A stretch of 37,414 nucleotides of DNA, taken from NCBI RefSeq assembly GCF_000424325.1, contig NZ_AUJR01000046.1, positions 1 to 37,414 of the forward strand, read 5' to 3'. The notes under the pieces were generated by a model. It did no database searches and was not told the origin of the DNA. It was given only the letters and a program-made list of their open reading frames with translations. Within the stretch, counting starts at the first letter, position 1, and each line of letters begins with the position of its first letter. This document shows positions 1 to 7,983 of the stretch, one piece after another. This DNA is from [Clostridium] clostridioforme AGR2157. Its GTDB lineage: Bacteria > Bacillota > Clostridia > Lachnospirales > Lachnospiraceae. Made by a program: the position numbers and the translations under genes.

Positions 1-9
1 ACAGATCTT

Positions 10-42
10 CCCCCGGTAAGTGCTGGGGGATTTCTTATTTTG
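10..42 (+). terminator. Rho-independent terminator of a gene left of the window
   Basis: A CCCCCGG/CTGGGGG stem (one G-T pair, six-base loop, positions 10-29) is followed by a T-rich tail. The tail lies on the plus strand, so it would end a transcript entering from the left edge and meeting the minus-strand operon that ends at 194. Confidence 0.55.
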
Positions 43-193
43 TCAAGATACGGATTATTACTTACTTACCAGCAGACAGTAAAATTGGAATTGCCATAAA
101 CGGTAATTTTATCTCACAAGGTTTTTCGTAACCAGAAAGAAAACTCTGCATTAGTAAAGAATAAAAATGAGATTCATTGAAAGCTTTTTGATG

Positions 194-1099
194 TTATTTA
201 TGCTCATTCTTTTCTTCACCTACTTTCCATTTGAAATCTGTTTCGTCCACTATGTTATGTATAACTCCTCGCTGGAAGTATCCCTGATTACGAATAATAG
301 AGCCAAAATCATTCGCATCCCAACTCATTACACCATTGTAAAGCTGCTTTGAAATTCTTATTTGTTCTTCCTCGGTTGCTCCTTCAGCATTCAAATCGCT
401 ATTCGCTTTACTATATTGCATCTTTGCAGACAAATCTTCCATATATGATTCAAGACTTTCTAAATACATAAGGTTGTCCCTAAAATATTTGGCAACGGTT
501 AAATCCGCTTTCCAATAATCTGACATTGCATTTGGAATCATTTTGTCATACTTAATCTCACGAATAGACGCAACAAATTTTTTCTGTTCGAGTGTAGTAA
601 TTTTGTCTTTAGGAACAACTGCTTTTGCGTACTCATTTGGAAGTGGTGCAGTTCCTTTTGTTCCATATGCTGTTGATTGTATCTGTAGAATTTCATCAAA
701 TGCTGACTTGGTCACCTCCCATTTATGCGGGGGTTCCTTAACTTTTATTAATATTTCGCCAAGCAAAGCACCTATATATCCGTCTCTATTTTCGGAAGGA
801 ATATGACCTACATATTTAGAAAATTCATTAGATATACCGTCTATTGAAGTTTTGGCAGCTTCAATTGTAAATTTATCTAATATTTCCAAAAGGAGACTTT
901 CGTCATAAGAGTCACCGAAAATTCTATTATATTGATTCCTGAATGTTTCTTCATTTTTCTTAGAGATAGCTCCTATATCTTTTAAGCGTTTTAATTTCTC
1001 AGTCTTTTTTATATTATTCCAACTATGAAACGGAGAATCACTTTGATGGTATATATCACCAGCTTTTTGCAATGTTGCATCATTAGCTGCTCTTGTCAC
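194..1099 (-). CDS. Uncharacterised third gene of the AbiE-type operon
   Basis: This encodes about 301 residues of a soluble, charged protein with no signal peptide, membrane segment or motif that I recognise. I chose the GTG at 1099 because it sits eight bases after a GGAGG; a TTG at 1105 is too close to that site. The gene overlaps the end of the AbiEii-like gene by 17 bases, so the two are almost certainly translated from one mRNA. AbiE systems are normally two-gene loci, so a tightly coupled third gene is unusual and could be an accessory or regulatory component. The function is unknown; operon membership is the only firm statement. Confidence 0.7.
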   Translation of the reverse strand: MTRAANDATLQKAGDIYHQSDSPFHSWNNIKKTEKLKRLKDIGAISKKNEETFRNQYNRIFGDSYDESLLLEILDKFTIEAAKTSIDGISNEFSKYVGHIPSENRDGYIGALLGEILIKVKEPPHKWEVTKSAFDEILQIQSTAYGTKGTAPLPNEYAKAVVPKDKITTLEQKKFVASIREIKYDKMIPNAMSDYWKADLTVAKYFRDNLMYLESLESYMEDLSAKMQYSKANSDLNAEGATEEEQIRISKQLYNGVMSWDANDFGSIIRNQGYFQRGVIHNIVDETDFKWKVGEEKNEHK

Positions 1100-2015
1100 G
1101 GTCAATACCTCCCTTCAGATTTGACCATATTCTCGCATTGCTTTTCCAGATATTTTGCCATTCTTTCTCATTCACAATCGCATCAAACACAGGCTCAAGA
1201 AAAGTCTGGATTTCCGCAATGACGAATGAAAACTCAAGCGTGTTATCTTTTATGGTTTTCAAAAAGAATTTCCAACGCTTCTGCATATCTTCATCATCGG
1301 CAAGTGCAACAACACGCTTAAAACTATCTCTGTCATAGGGAGTACCACGCCGCTGTAAGGTTTCAAATATAGCTGCCTGCAATTTTGCACCCTCAAAATC
1401 GAATGTCCTTGAGAGATAATAAATGTCATAAAAATCTTTCATTCTGCCTGTCAGCTCAAAGCGTTGCAGTATGGCATCAAACTTCTCGGCAATGGTGCTT
1501 TCAAGGGAATAAGTTTTGATTACAGGTGCTTCAAAGTCTGGAAGCTGAGTATTGATTGTGCGTTCTTCGGCACGGGGGACTATAATATCGCCCACGCCTA
1601 TATCAACATTGAACGGCACACGCACATTTTTTATTTGAGCAATAATCTGTGTACTGATACCGTGATATTTTCTTTGCGGAGAAATCTCTTCAAAGCCTTT
1701 TGCTCGCATTTCTATATAATCGTTACCAGTCGGTGTGTCGATGATTTTACAAATCAAATCTTTAACAGCATCTATTGAATTAGAGTATCCACGGAGCAGG
1801 AAATCGACATCAATGGTAGCTCGACTTTCAAAATTGGTTAGAGTATAAATGAACAATCCACCTTTGAGTATTAGCGTATCCTCACACCCAGATTTTGATA
1901 GCTTTCTCAAAAATTCTTCCTGCACAAAAAGTTGTAAGCATTGCTGATAGCTGATACCAGAAGCTTTTGCTTTATTTCTCAGCTTTGCCAGAACGGAAGC
2001 TGCTATATCTGCCAT
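1083..2015 (-). CDS. abiEii: AbiEii/AbiGii-family nucleotidyltransferase toxin
   Basis: This is the likely toxin of a type IV-like abortive-infection toxin-antitoxin pair, about 310 residues. Nucleotidyltransferase motifs are visible: LKGGLFIYTL (motif I, GG), IDVDFLLRG (the DxD acidic pair), NVDIGVGD (a further acidic strand), and KDFYDIYYLS near the middle, matching the family's basic-D-x-x-D motif. Known family members are NTP-dependent nucleotidyltransferases, some modifying tRNA, which arrest growth after phage infection. I take the ATG at 2015, which overlaps the stop of the preceding antitoxin gene by one base; a GTG nine bases upstream is an alternative. All expected catalytic residues seem present, so it is probably active. 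Confidence 0.88.
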   Translation of the reverse strand: MADIAASVLAKLRNKAKASGISYQQCLQLFVQEEFLRKLSKSGCEDTLILKGGLFIYTLTNFESRATIDVDFLLRGYSNSIDAVKDLICKIIDTPTGNDYIEMRAKGFEEISPQRKYHGISTQIIAQIKNVRVPFNVDIGVGDIIVPRAEERTINTQLPDFEAPVIKTYSLESTIAEKFDAILQRFELTGRMKDFYDIYYLSRTFDFEGAKLQAAIFETLQRRGTPYDRDSFKRVVALADDEDMQKRWKFFLKTIKDNTLEFSFVIAEIQTFLEPVFDAIVNEKEWQNIWKSNARIWSNLKGGIDRDKSS

Positions 2016-2623
2016 TACAACCACACTCCAATCAATTCTTTTACACGCGTTTGCACACGCAAAACTTTCGCATATTCTATAAGATTCGGTATATTCTTTT
2101 TCGGGTCTTTTACATAGCCCTGTACTGCTTTATTAAAAATCTCCTTATCCATCTTGTTCATATTTCGCAGCACATCGCAAATAGTACGGTCACGGTCATA
2201 AATGCGGACTTTGTGGAAATCAATTTCACCCTCGGTTTCGCCCAGCGTAACCAACTCTGACTCTACACGATATGCCTTTATAAACGGATAATCGATTTTT
2301 GTTCGCCGCTTAGAGACATTTTTATCTATTGCAAAGTTCCATTCAGCAGGATTTCTGTCACTGTATCTATAATAGAATAGGGCAGTCTCCATACAGAGCA
2401 CTGCATCGGGAAACAATCGATTGATAATGACAACTTCGCTTTCTCCATAATCTTGAGTCCAGTGATAGTAACCTCGCCTGACTCTTTCAATCAATCCTTC
2501 GTCTAAAAGTTGTTTTATATCTGCATAGTATAACTTTGAAGCTGTAAGTTCAGCAGTAGTCATAACATAATTATGACTGCTAAACAACATTCTCAGTGTC
2601 TCAATATCTTTATTCTGAAGCAT
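2015..2623 (-). CDS. abiEi: AbiEi-family antitoxin / transcriptional autorepressor
   Basis: The 202-residue product starts with a winged-helix region (about residues 15-50: TTAELTASKLYYADIKQLL, then GLIERVRRGYYH) typical of the AbiEi N-terminal domain. The remainder matches the C-terminal antitoxin domain in character (a DRTICDVLRN segment near residue 150). In studied AbiE systems this protein both counteracts AbiEii and represses the operon by binding inverted repeats near the promoter. It is the first gene of the three-gene operon, with a strong promoter at 2680-2708 and an imperfect palindrome in the leader. Confidence 0.85.
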   Translation of the reverse strand: MLQNKDIETLRMLFSSHNYVMTTAELTASKLYYADIKQLLDEGLIERVRRGYYHWTQDYGESEVVIINRLFPDAVLCMETALFYYRYSDRNPAEWNFAIDKNVSKRRTKIDYPFIKAYRVESELVTLGETEGEIDFHKVRIYDRDRTICDVLRNMNKMDKEIFNKAVQGYVKDPKKNIPNLIEYAKVLRVQTRVKELIGVWL

Positions 2624-2643
2624 ATCTTCACCTCTATTTAATC

Positions 2644-2669
2644 GCCCTTAATCAAACTAATGATTGGGC
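2644..2669. promoter_or_regulatory. Imperfect palindrome, candidate AbiEi operator
   Basis: GCCC..AATCA and TGATT.GGGC form an interrupted inverted repeat between the -10 box and the abiEi start. AbiEi proteins are known to bind inverted repeats at their own promoter; assigning this one is an inference. Confidence 0.4.
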
Positions 2670-2679
2670 ACTTTACTAT

Positions 2680-2708
2680 ATTATATTCGATTTTTCTCTT
2701 TAAGTCAA
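2680..2708 (-). promoter_or_regulatory. Sigma-70-type promoter of the AbiE operon
   Basis: The minus strand reads TTGACT, 17 bases, TATAAT, close to consensus, about 57 bases upstream of the abiEi ATG. Confidence 0.75.
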
Positions 2709-2818
2709 TGATAGCAAAGTGAACACTTTTAATTGTATCAATCAGGCAGTTTAGTATAAAATCTGCCCTCCGCTTTTTTAACCAGATAAAATATTGGTCA
2801 GCGAAAAGACAAATATGT

Positions 2819-2854
2819 AAAAAAATAAGCGTACCACTGTTTTTATGATACGCT
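2819..2854 (-). terminator. Rho-independent terminator after the recombinase fragment
   Basis: On the minus strand a nine-base-pair stem (AGCGTATCA/TGGTACGCT, one G-T pair) is followed by TTATTTTTTT. It lies just after the recombinase stop codon and was probably carried over with that gene's 3' end. Confidence 0.75.
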
Positions 2855-2862
2855 CATCATTA

Positions 2863-3650
2863 TTAAATTACCTCAAAATGCTTCAACGCATCCTTTATGG
2901 CTTCCACTTTCTCTACCGTCGGATGCTTCCTCGGCTGTTTCAATTCCCCTACGGCATTAGGAGCATCATACATCGGCAATCCTAAATCTCTTTTTACCTC
3001 TGCGATATATGCAGTATGTACTTTGAAGCCGTATTTGGCTTCTATGTACTCCTTTATCATTTTGTAGGTCACTCGCTCTTTGGGCTTGTAGCTTTCCGCT
3101 CTTTTAGCAATATTATCAAGCGGAACTTTTCCCTCACCCTCGCCAAACTCAACTTTTACGTTGATATGTCCGTCTGGCTTTTTGTGGGAAAGCAGTACTA
3201 CCGTCTCAACTGTGCTTTCTAAGTCCCAACTCAACCCATCAACCGCCTGCCCATCAAAGAACACCGGGAACCGGAATTCGATCCGTTTCAAAAAGCGTCC
3301 GTTTGGCAGCTTTTCAGGGTAAATCTCCACTTTCTCAATAAAACTCCTGATAAACTCTTTTTTCTCAGCGTCTATGAATTCATCGTACAGCTTATCGAAG
3401 TACAGTAGGAACTGATATACATTGTCTTCAGAAATCTTTTGCTGGCGGATATTATTGAGCCTGGTCAGCACATCGGCAATGTCAGCCTCAGCGATAACAA
3501 TTTCATCGTAGATCGTGTTTTGCCGCTCCTGCAAATCCTGATACTTGCGGTCATAATGCGGGTCGTCAAAGTCCAGCCGGTCAATCTGCTGTCCCAGCCG
3601 GTCCTTTGTCCCCGAAAGCTGGCGGAGCCTTTTGGTGACAGCTGTATCTC
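2863..3650 (-). pseudogene. C-terminal fragment of a large serine recombinase
   Basis: About 260 residues match the C-terminal third of the large serine recombinases found on Lachnospiraceae mobile elements. There is a coiled-coil (TKDRLGQQIDRLDFDDPHYD, about residues 19-38), a segment YQFLLYFDKLYDEFIDAEKK, then the tail domain with VTYKMIKEYIEAKYGFKVHT; this short tail has sometimes been annotated as a methyltransferase. The N-terminal resolvase domain with the catalytic serine and the zinc region are missing, so it cannot recombine DNA. The upstream end joins another truncated gene in a different frame near 3650, marking a deletion or recombination scar. The family call rests on remembered similarity. 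Confidence 0.8.
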
Positions 3651-4145
3651 CAGTTTTTCGCAAAAATAACTCAGATGCTCATCAGAAAAAATTGTAATGT
3701 ACTGATCCGGGTAATATACCGCAAGGATCTTGTACCGGAACAGCGGCGAAAGCATGCTCTCCCTAACGGCTTCATAATCCTCTTTTGCTCCGGCCCTGAC
3801 TAGGCTGATGATCTCCGCTTTCACAGCCGCCCACGCTTCTTCCGGCGAACCACCATATTTTCCTGTATTCTGGTATTCCCCAGCCTTTTTGCTATACCAC
3901 ACCCCAAATTTTTGCGAGCCAGCCAGCCCCCTGATATCCCCCATCCGCATCAGTTCCCTTTCGATGCGGTAACAGAAATTCAAATGGTCGCCGTGCCCGA
4001 TGGCATAATCCTCCATGGACATTGCCTCCAGTACAGACAGGTTGTAGTCACCTGCAAACTTTCTGCTGAGCGAAACAACACCCGCAATATCGTCCATCAA
4101 CATTTTATCTGAATATTTTGCTATGTCAGAAAACAATCCTTCCAT
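3650..4145 (-). pseudogene. N-terminal fragment of a gene resembling McrB-type N-terminal regions
   Basis: From a well-placed ATG at 4145 (GGAGG nine bases upstream; TATAAT at 4179-4184 with only a weak -35) there are about 165 plausible residues ending in YYPDQYITIFSDEHLSYFCE. A PD-[KQ]-[YF]-x-x-[IF]-x-S-x-EHL segment of this kind occurs in N-terminal regions of some McrB-like or AAA-type restriction proteins, as I remember them; this is a tentative match. After about position 3655 the frame runs into DNA that encodes the recombinase in another frame and soon becomes meaningless. The gene has therefore lost its C-terminal part and is probably non-functional. Confidence 0.6.
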
Positions 4146-4226
4146 GACGCTACACCTCCGTATCAATCTTATATGCCCATTATACTTTATCAGCCTGGCA
4201 ACCAAAAGGGGAAAATCTCTGCTCCG

Positions 4227-4391
4227 TCAAAAATTGTCGAACTCATCCTGCCCCGCAATGACGGCATAATCCGCCCCGTCATTGCTGTTCTCCGCATACA
4301 TGTCATTGACCATGCCGATGGTCAGCAAATCCAAATCCCGGATGGAAATGCCAAGCTGCACACACCGCAGCAGGAACAGCGGCGTGGTCAT
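4227..4391 (-). CDS. Tail chaperone frameshift extension (gpT-like)
   Basis: A 54-codon open frame lies in the -1 frame relative to the upstream tail chaperone, whose stop it overlaps (ATGA). The protein (LGISIRDLDLLTIGMVND, then an acidic tail ending DEFDNF) resembles the gpT part of tail assembly chaperones in phages. A canonical slippery heptamer lies at 4412-4418, so the normal product is expected to be a fusion with the 125-residue gene, as for lambda gpG/gpGT. The gene that should follow, the tape measure, is absent. Confidence 0.75.
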   Translation of the reverse strand: MTTPLFLLRCVQLGISIRDLDLLTIGMVNDMYAENSNDGADYAVIAGQDEFDNF

Positions 4392-4765
4392 CGGGCAGTC
4401 AATTGCGCGAAGTTTTTTTTAGCCTCCACATCGCTCTTCACATTCAGCCCCCATAGCTCAATCAGCTGTGGCAGGACCTGATAAATGGAGAACGTGCCGA
4501 ACCCGTCCAGCCATTCCTCCGGCGTGTCCGGGATTGCCGGGTCAGCGTGCTTCGCCATGATAAAGGCGATATTCTCGAACATCTCCAGCGAGAATAAATC
4601 CAGGTTCGAGTTCTCCGAATCGCTGTCCCCGATGCTCTTCTCCAGCGCGCTCAGGTCCTTATAGATGTCCCTGTGGAACTTGATGCGGTAAATCCGCGGC
4701 ACCGCCGCCGATGCCCGAAACGGCACCTCTTTCCCGTCAATCGTAATCTTCCTCGTCATGCTCAT
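4388..4765 (-). CDS. Tail assembly chaperone (gpG-like)
   Basis: The 125-residue protein has the size, position and composition of siphophage tail assembly chaperones: immediately after the major tail protein, an N-terminal beta region (KITIDGKEVPFRASAAVPRI), then a helical acidic part ending SDVEAKKNFAQLTAR. These chaperones coat the tape measure during tail assembly. The AAAAAAAAC near the 3' end provides a -1 frameshift site. The start ATG has GGGGAGG upstream and lies three bases after the major tail gene. Confidence 0.8.
   Translation of the reverse strand: MSMTRKITIDGKEVPFRASAAVPRIYRIKFHRDIYKDLSALEKSIGDSDSENSNLDLFSLEMFENIAFIMAKHADPAIPDTPEEWLDGFGTFSIYQVLPQLIELWGLNVKSDVEAKKNFAQLTAR
4412..4418 (-). 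promoter_or_regulatory. Programmed -1 ribosomal frameshift site
   Basis: The minus strand reads A_AAA_AAC in the zero frame (codons AAA AAA AAC), a canonical XXXYYYZ slippery heptamer. It sits eight codons before the zero-frame stop. Slipping back one base opens the frame that runs to 4227. Confidence 0.75.
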
Positions 4766-4768
4766 ACG

Positions 4769-5377
4769 CTAATCCTCCCCATATTCATCATCTTCCCCGC
4801 CGCCATCATCCGCTGCCGCAGGCATATACACCGCCTTGTACCAGTCCTTATACACCGTCTCATCCGTAGAGTCCCCGGTCTTCGCCTTCACCATGCCGTC
4901 CGCCAGGGGCGTCGCCTTGATGGTCAGCGTCTCCGTCTGCACCTGGCGGCTCTCCTCATTCGTCTTGCCTTCAATGCCGGGACGGGACGCCGAACAGTTA
5001 TAAAGCACATGCCGGATATGCCTCTGGTCACCGTCAAACTCAAACAGCAGCGCAAACGCCGCAAGCTCCGCCGAAGCGTTCTCAACCAGCACCCCGTTAC
5101 TGTCCAGTTCCTCCCTTAACGCATCCCTGCGGAAAGACTCCGGGATCATAGCCAGCTCCAGGTCGCCGTCATAGCCCATATTGTTATTGATGACATAATA
5201 GGCCGTCCCGTCCGCATAGAAATTCTCCGGCTCCCCATTGGCATCCAAAGAAATAGAAACCGAGCCGGGCATTGCCACAGGCGTCCCATAGGACACCTCT
5301 CCCTCTTCCGAAACATTGAGCATCGCATAATGCGTGTTCTTAAGATTGTACTTCACTTTGTTCTTCTTATTCTGCAT
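4769..5377 (-). CDS. Major tail protein (phi13-type)
   Basis: The 202-residue protein begins KVKYNLKNTHYAMLNVSEEG and contains DANGEPENFYADGTAYYVI, close to the major tail tube proteins of phi13-like siphophages, which polymerise into the tail tube. It ends in an acidic glycine-rich tail (ADDGGGEDDEYGED). It lies between the tail terminator and the chaperone in standard order, with GGAGG upstream of its ATG. Confidence 0.85.
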   Translation of the reverse strand: MQNKKNKVKYNLKNTHYAMLNVSEEGEVSYGTPVAMPGSVSISLDANGEPENFYADGTAYYVINNNMGYDGDLELAMIPESFRRDALREELDSNGVLVENASAELAAFALLFEFDGDQRHIRHVLYNCSASRPGIEGKTNEESRQVQTETLTIKATPLADGMVKAKTGDSTDETVYKDWYKAVYMPAAADDGGGEDDEYGED

Positions 5378-5380
5378 CCG

Positions 5381-5698
5381 TCATGCCTCCCATCCAAAAA
5401 TATACAGCACCTCATAAAGCCTCTCGCTGCCAATCCATGTCTCCGACTTGTTATAGAAAATCTCATGCACATCCAGCACATCCTCCACTCGCTGTTCCAG
5501 CTCCGGGTCTTTCTTATCGGTGTAGATTTCCACATGGACATTCGTCCCCTTGTGGTACACCTTCCCGTCTGCCGCGAAATTGCCACTCCTCGGCAGGAGG
5601 TAGCACAAAAACGGCGGCTCCGGCGATTCCCCTTCCGCGAAATGGTCATAGGCAAAGGGAATTCCCATTTCCGTGATCATTTTCACAAGTCTTTCCAA
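5381..5698 (-). CDS. Tail terminator / minor head-tail protein
   Basis: A protein of about 105 residues (MITEMGIPFAYDHFAEGESP, then PPFLCYLLPRSGNFAADGK and VHVEIYTDKKDPELEQRVED) with the pattern of gp17/DUF3168-like tail completion proteins, which cap the tail tube at the head end. The start is probably a TTG at 5698 preceded by GAGG. Position between HK97 gp10 and the major tail protein supports the role. Confidence 0.7.
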   Translation of the reverse strand: MERLVKMITEMGIPFAYDHFAEGESPEPPFLCYLLPRSGNFAADGKVYHKGTNVHVEIYTDKKDPELEQRVEDVLDVHEIFYNKSETWIGSERLYEVLYIFGWEA

Positions 5699-5705
5699 AA
5701 TAACC

Positions 5706-6086
5706 TCACCCCCTTAATGCCTTTTCAATCTCCTGCTCCAGCATCCGCTCTGCCTTTTCCTCCGCAGGTGCAATGTGTGCTTTTCCGGGAACCCGCCCTC
5801 CTCCACGCTTCGCATGGCCAAATTCCAGAAGGTGCGAGAGCTGGTAACGGTTCCTGGAATGCACCACCACCTCGATGGAGTTGGAGGTTTCCTTCACATT
5901 CTTCACACCCCAGCTTTTTGCATAAGCACCTGTGTCCTTTGGCGCGTTCGCCTGGATATCCTTTTTCAAGGAATCCCCCGCTTTCTTCACCGCCTTTTTC
6001 AGCTCATCCGCCGCAAGGTCTGCATACTCCGTAAGCCCCTCCATCACTGCGGCTGCAAGCTGGTCAACCCTTACCCTGTCCAACAT
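5706..6086 (-). CDS. HK97 gp10-family head-tail protein
   Basis: About 126 residues with the family pattern: a helical N-terminus, GDSLKKDIQANAPKDTGAYA (the conserved A-P-x-D-T-G-x-Y segment), then YQLSHLLEFGHAKRGGGRV and a helical end. Members sit at the connector and help join head and tail. The ATG at 6086 is better spaced from the GGGG site than the GTG six bases upstream. Confidence 0.85.
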   Translation of the reverse strand: MLDRVRVDQLAAAVMEGLTEYADLAADELKKAVKKAGDSLKKDIQANAPKDTGAYAKSWGVKNVKETSNSIEVVVHSRNRYQLSHLLEFGHAKRGGGRVPGKAHIAPAEEKAERMLEQEIEKALRG

Positions 6087-6088
6087 TG

Positions 6089-6430
6089 TCACCGCCCCGC
6101 TTTCTCACATTTGAATTTCAATGCACGTTTTTTGTTGTTCAGATGGTCTACCTTCAAAATGTCATAAATGCCGCCGTCCCATAAGATACGGAACCCCGTG
6201 GTGTCCACGGTCTTTGCCTTCCGGCAGAAACGCACCGTGAAACTGATGTCCGGGTGCGGCACGGTCTGCCCTGCTTCCTCTGATTCCGCAGAGGACTTCC
6301 CCACGGAATCGCTGACCGTGGCGTGGCAGGAATAGTAATCTGCCCACATATTCTTATGGTTCCCGATGCTGTCGGAAACCGCCTCGTTTTTCTGGAACAT
6401 GATCCGCACGTTCATTGCCGCCACATCCAT
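6089..6430 (-). CDS. Head closure / head-tail adaptor protein
   Basis: The 113-residue protein (VRIMFQKNEAVSDSIGNHKN at the start, FRILWDGGIYDILKVDHLNN near the end) fits the phage head-tail joining family represented by SPP1 gp16. It overlaps the start of the neighbouring connector gene's end by one base and has GGAGG upstream. A GGIYDI..V-type strand near the C-terminus is characteristic. Confidence 0.78.
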   Translation of the reverse strand: MDVAAMNVRIMFQKNEAVSDSIGNHKNMWADYYSCHATVSDSVGKSSAESEEAGQTVPHPDISFTVRFCRKAKTVDTTGFRILWDGGIYDILKVDHLNNKKRALKFKCEKAGR

Positions 6431-6702
6431 CAGAATGCCTCCTTCCGGCTGCCAAAGAGCAGGGCCCGCAGAGTGAGCGTGAGGGCGCGGTGGTCTGCCT
6501 CCTCCCGGTGTTCGTAGAGGTAGGCTGCCGCATACAGCACAGAAATTTTCGCATTTTCCACCGCAGAAAATTCTTCCATGCCATCCATCCTCGCCACATC
6601 CATGCAGAGACGTTCCGATGCCCCGATGATGTTCTTGATCAGGGCATCATCCTCATCATAGTCCACACGGAGGTAGTTCTTCATCTCTTCCAGCGTCACC
6701 AT
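6430..6702 (-). CDS. gp6-like head-tail connector
   Basis: A 90-residue helical protein, beginning VTLEEMKNYLRVDYDEDDAL and followed by IKNIIGASERLC, which is the signature of the gp6-like connector family of HK97-type phages. These form a ring under the portal. It follows the capsid gene in the usual order. Confidence 0.87.
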   Translation of the reverse strand: MVTLEEMKNYLRVDYDEDDALIKNIIGASERLCMDVARMDGMEEFSAVENAKISVLYAAAYLYEHREEADHRALTLTLRALLFGSRKEAF

Positions 6703-6746
6703 GCCTACACCGCCTCTCCTGAAAATTTCATATACACATCCGCTTT

Positions 6747-7967
6747 TTATGAACCGGATGCCGCCTTCTGCGCCAGCACCTTCACCGCTTCCGCAAGGAT
6801 CAATTTCCCGTCCACACGCTGTGAGCCAAGGAATCCCACCTGCCCGGTTGCCGCATACAACTCATTCAGCCTCTTGAAGCTGCGCCCCTGCCTGTCGGCG
6901 ATCCAGTAATAGGAGAAGTCGCCGAAAGCGATGGTCTTTGCTCCTGCAGCCATGGCCGGCATATACGCGGAGGTCTTCACCGGGCGGCCAAGGATAGTGT
7001 CCGGCGTGCCTGCCACAAGGGACGGCTGCCATAAATACTGCCCGTTGGTGTCTTTCAGCTTGCGGATGGACTTGATGGTGGAATCATTCAGCACCCACAC
7101 GGATTTCTTGCGGTACGAGGACTTCAGCGAATAGAATAAATCAATCAGCTCATCCGCCGTCACAGCCGTTGCGGATGCAGCGGTCACGCCCGTTTCCGCA
7201 CCACCGGTTGCCACAAGGATGCCGAGGGGCTTCCCGGTGCCGTTCCCCGTGAAAAACGCCTCCTCTTCCTTCGCCCCGATGCGGCGGGCAAACTCGCGGG
7301 AGATATAGGACTGCAGGTCAAACACGCTGTCGTTCAGCAACTCCTCGGAAACCTTGATCATCGTACCCAGCTTGTATGCCCCGATAGAAACCTGCCCGAA
7401 GGAGTCGTCGCTCTCCGGGAACGCGCCTTCCTCATCGATCCAGGATGCCGTGCCTTTGGACGCAACAACAGGAATCTTCCGGTCGCCGCTGGATGTCTTG
7501 ATGATCTTCGCCATCTGGCGGAAGATGTTCTCCTCTTCCAATGCCTCCACAAGCGTCCTCTCGTACTCATCCGGCACCAGGTAGCCGCCCTCGGAGTCCG
7601 TGCCGACCTGCAGGGCGTTGGTGACTGCGGGCATCGGCACCTTGGAGCGCATGGCGTTCCAGAAATTCTTCCGGTAATCGTCGGACGCACGCCCCGTCTT
7701 ATCCTCCGATCCGTCCGTATCCGCCCCGCAGCCCGGCTTCCCCGTGAGGGGCTTGTTGACCGGGCGGTTCAATTCCGCATCCAGGACCTCCTGCCGTTCC
7801 AGCCTTGCAATCTCTTTCCCCAGGTCGGTGATCTCCTGCTCCATCTTCGTGTATGCGGTGTCATCCTCAGCGGAAAGGATGCCGTTCTCTTTCCTATGGG
7901 AATCCAAAAATGCCTTTGCCGCCTCCCATGCCTTCGCGCGTTTCTCGCGCAGTTCAAGAATCGTCAT
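6747..7967 (-). CDS. HK97-type major capsid protein
   Basis: The 406-residue protein has an N-terminal coiled delta domain (about residues 1-70), a linker with GADTDGSEDK, and the HK97 fold (TDSEGGYLVPDEYERTLVEA near residue 120; EEAFFTGNGTGKPLGIL near residue 235; FGDFSYYWIADRQG near residue 350). The delta domain acts as an internal scaffold and is removed by the protease encoded next door. The start has GAAGGAGGG upstream. Length and motifs are complete. Confidence 0.95.
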   Translation of the reverse strand: MTILELREKRAKAWEAAKAFLDSHRKENGILSAEDDTAYTKMEQEITDLGKEIARLERQEVLDAELNRPVNKPLTGKPGCGADTDGSEDKTGRASDDYRKNFWNAMRSKVPMPAVTNALQVGTDSEGGYLVPDEYERTLVEALEEENIFRQMAKIIKTSSGDRKIPVVASKGTASWIDEEGAFPESDDSFGQVSIGAYKLGTMIKVSEELLNDSVFDLQSYISREFARRIGAKEEEAFFTGNGTGKPLGILVATGGAETGVTAASATAVTADELIDLFYSLKSSYRKKSVWVLNDSTIKSIRKLKDTNGQYLWQPSLVAGTPDTILGRPVKTSAYMPAMAAGAKTIAFGDFSYYWIADRQGRSFKRLNELYAATGQVGFLGSQRVDGKLILAEAVKVLAQKAASGS

Positions 7968-7983
7968 AATAGAACCCTCCTTC

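Noticed and set aside
5330-6034. A 234-codon plus-strand open frame
   Set aside because: It lies antisense over three phage tail and connector genes, is rich in proline, histidine and serine as expected for a shadow of GC-rich genes, and has no ribosome binding site.
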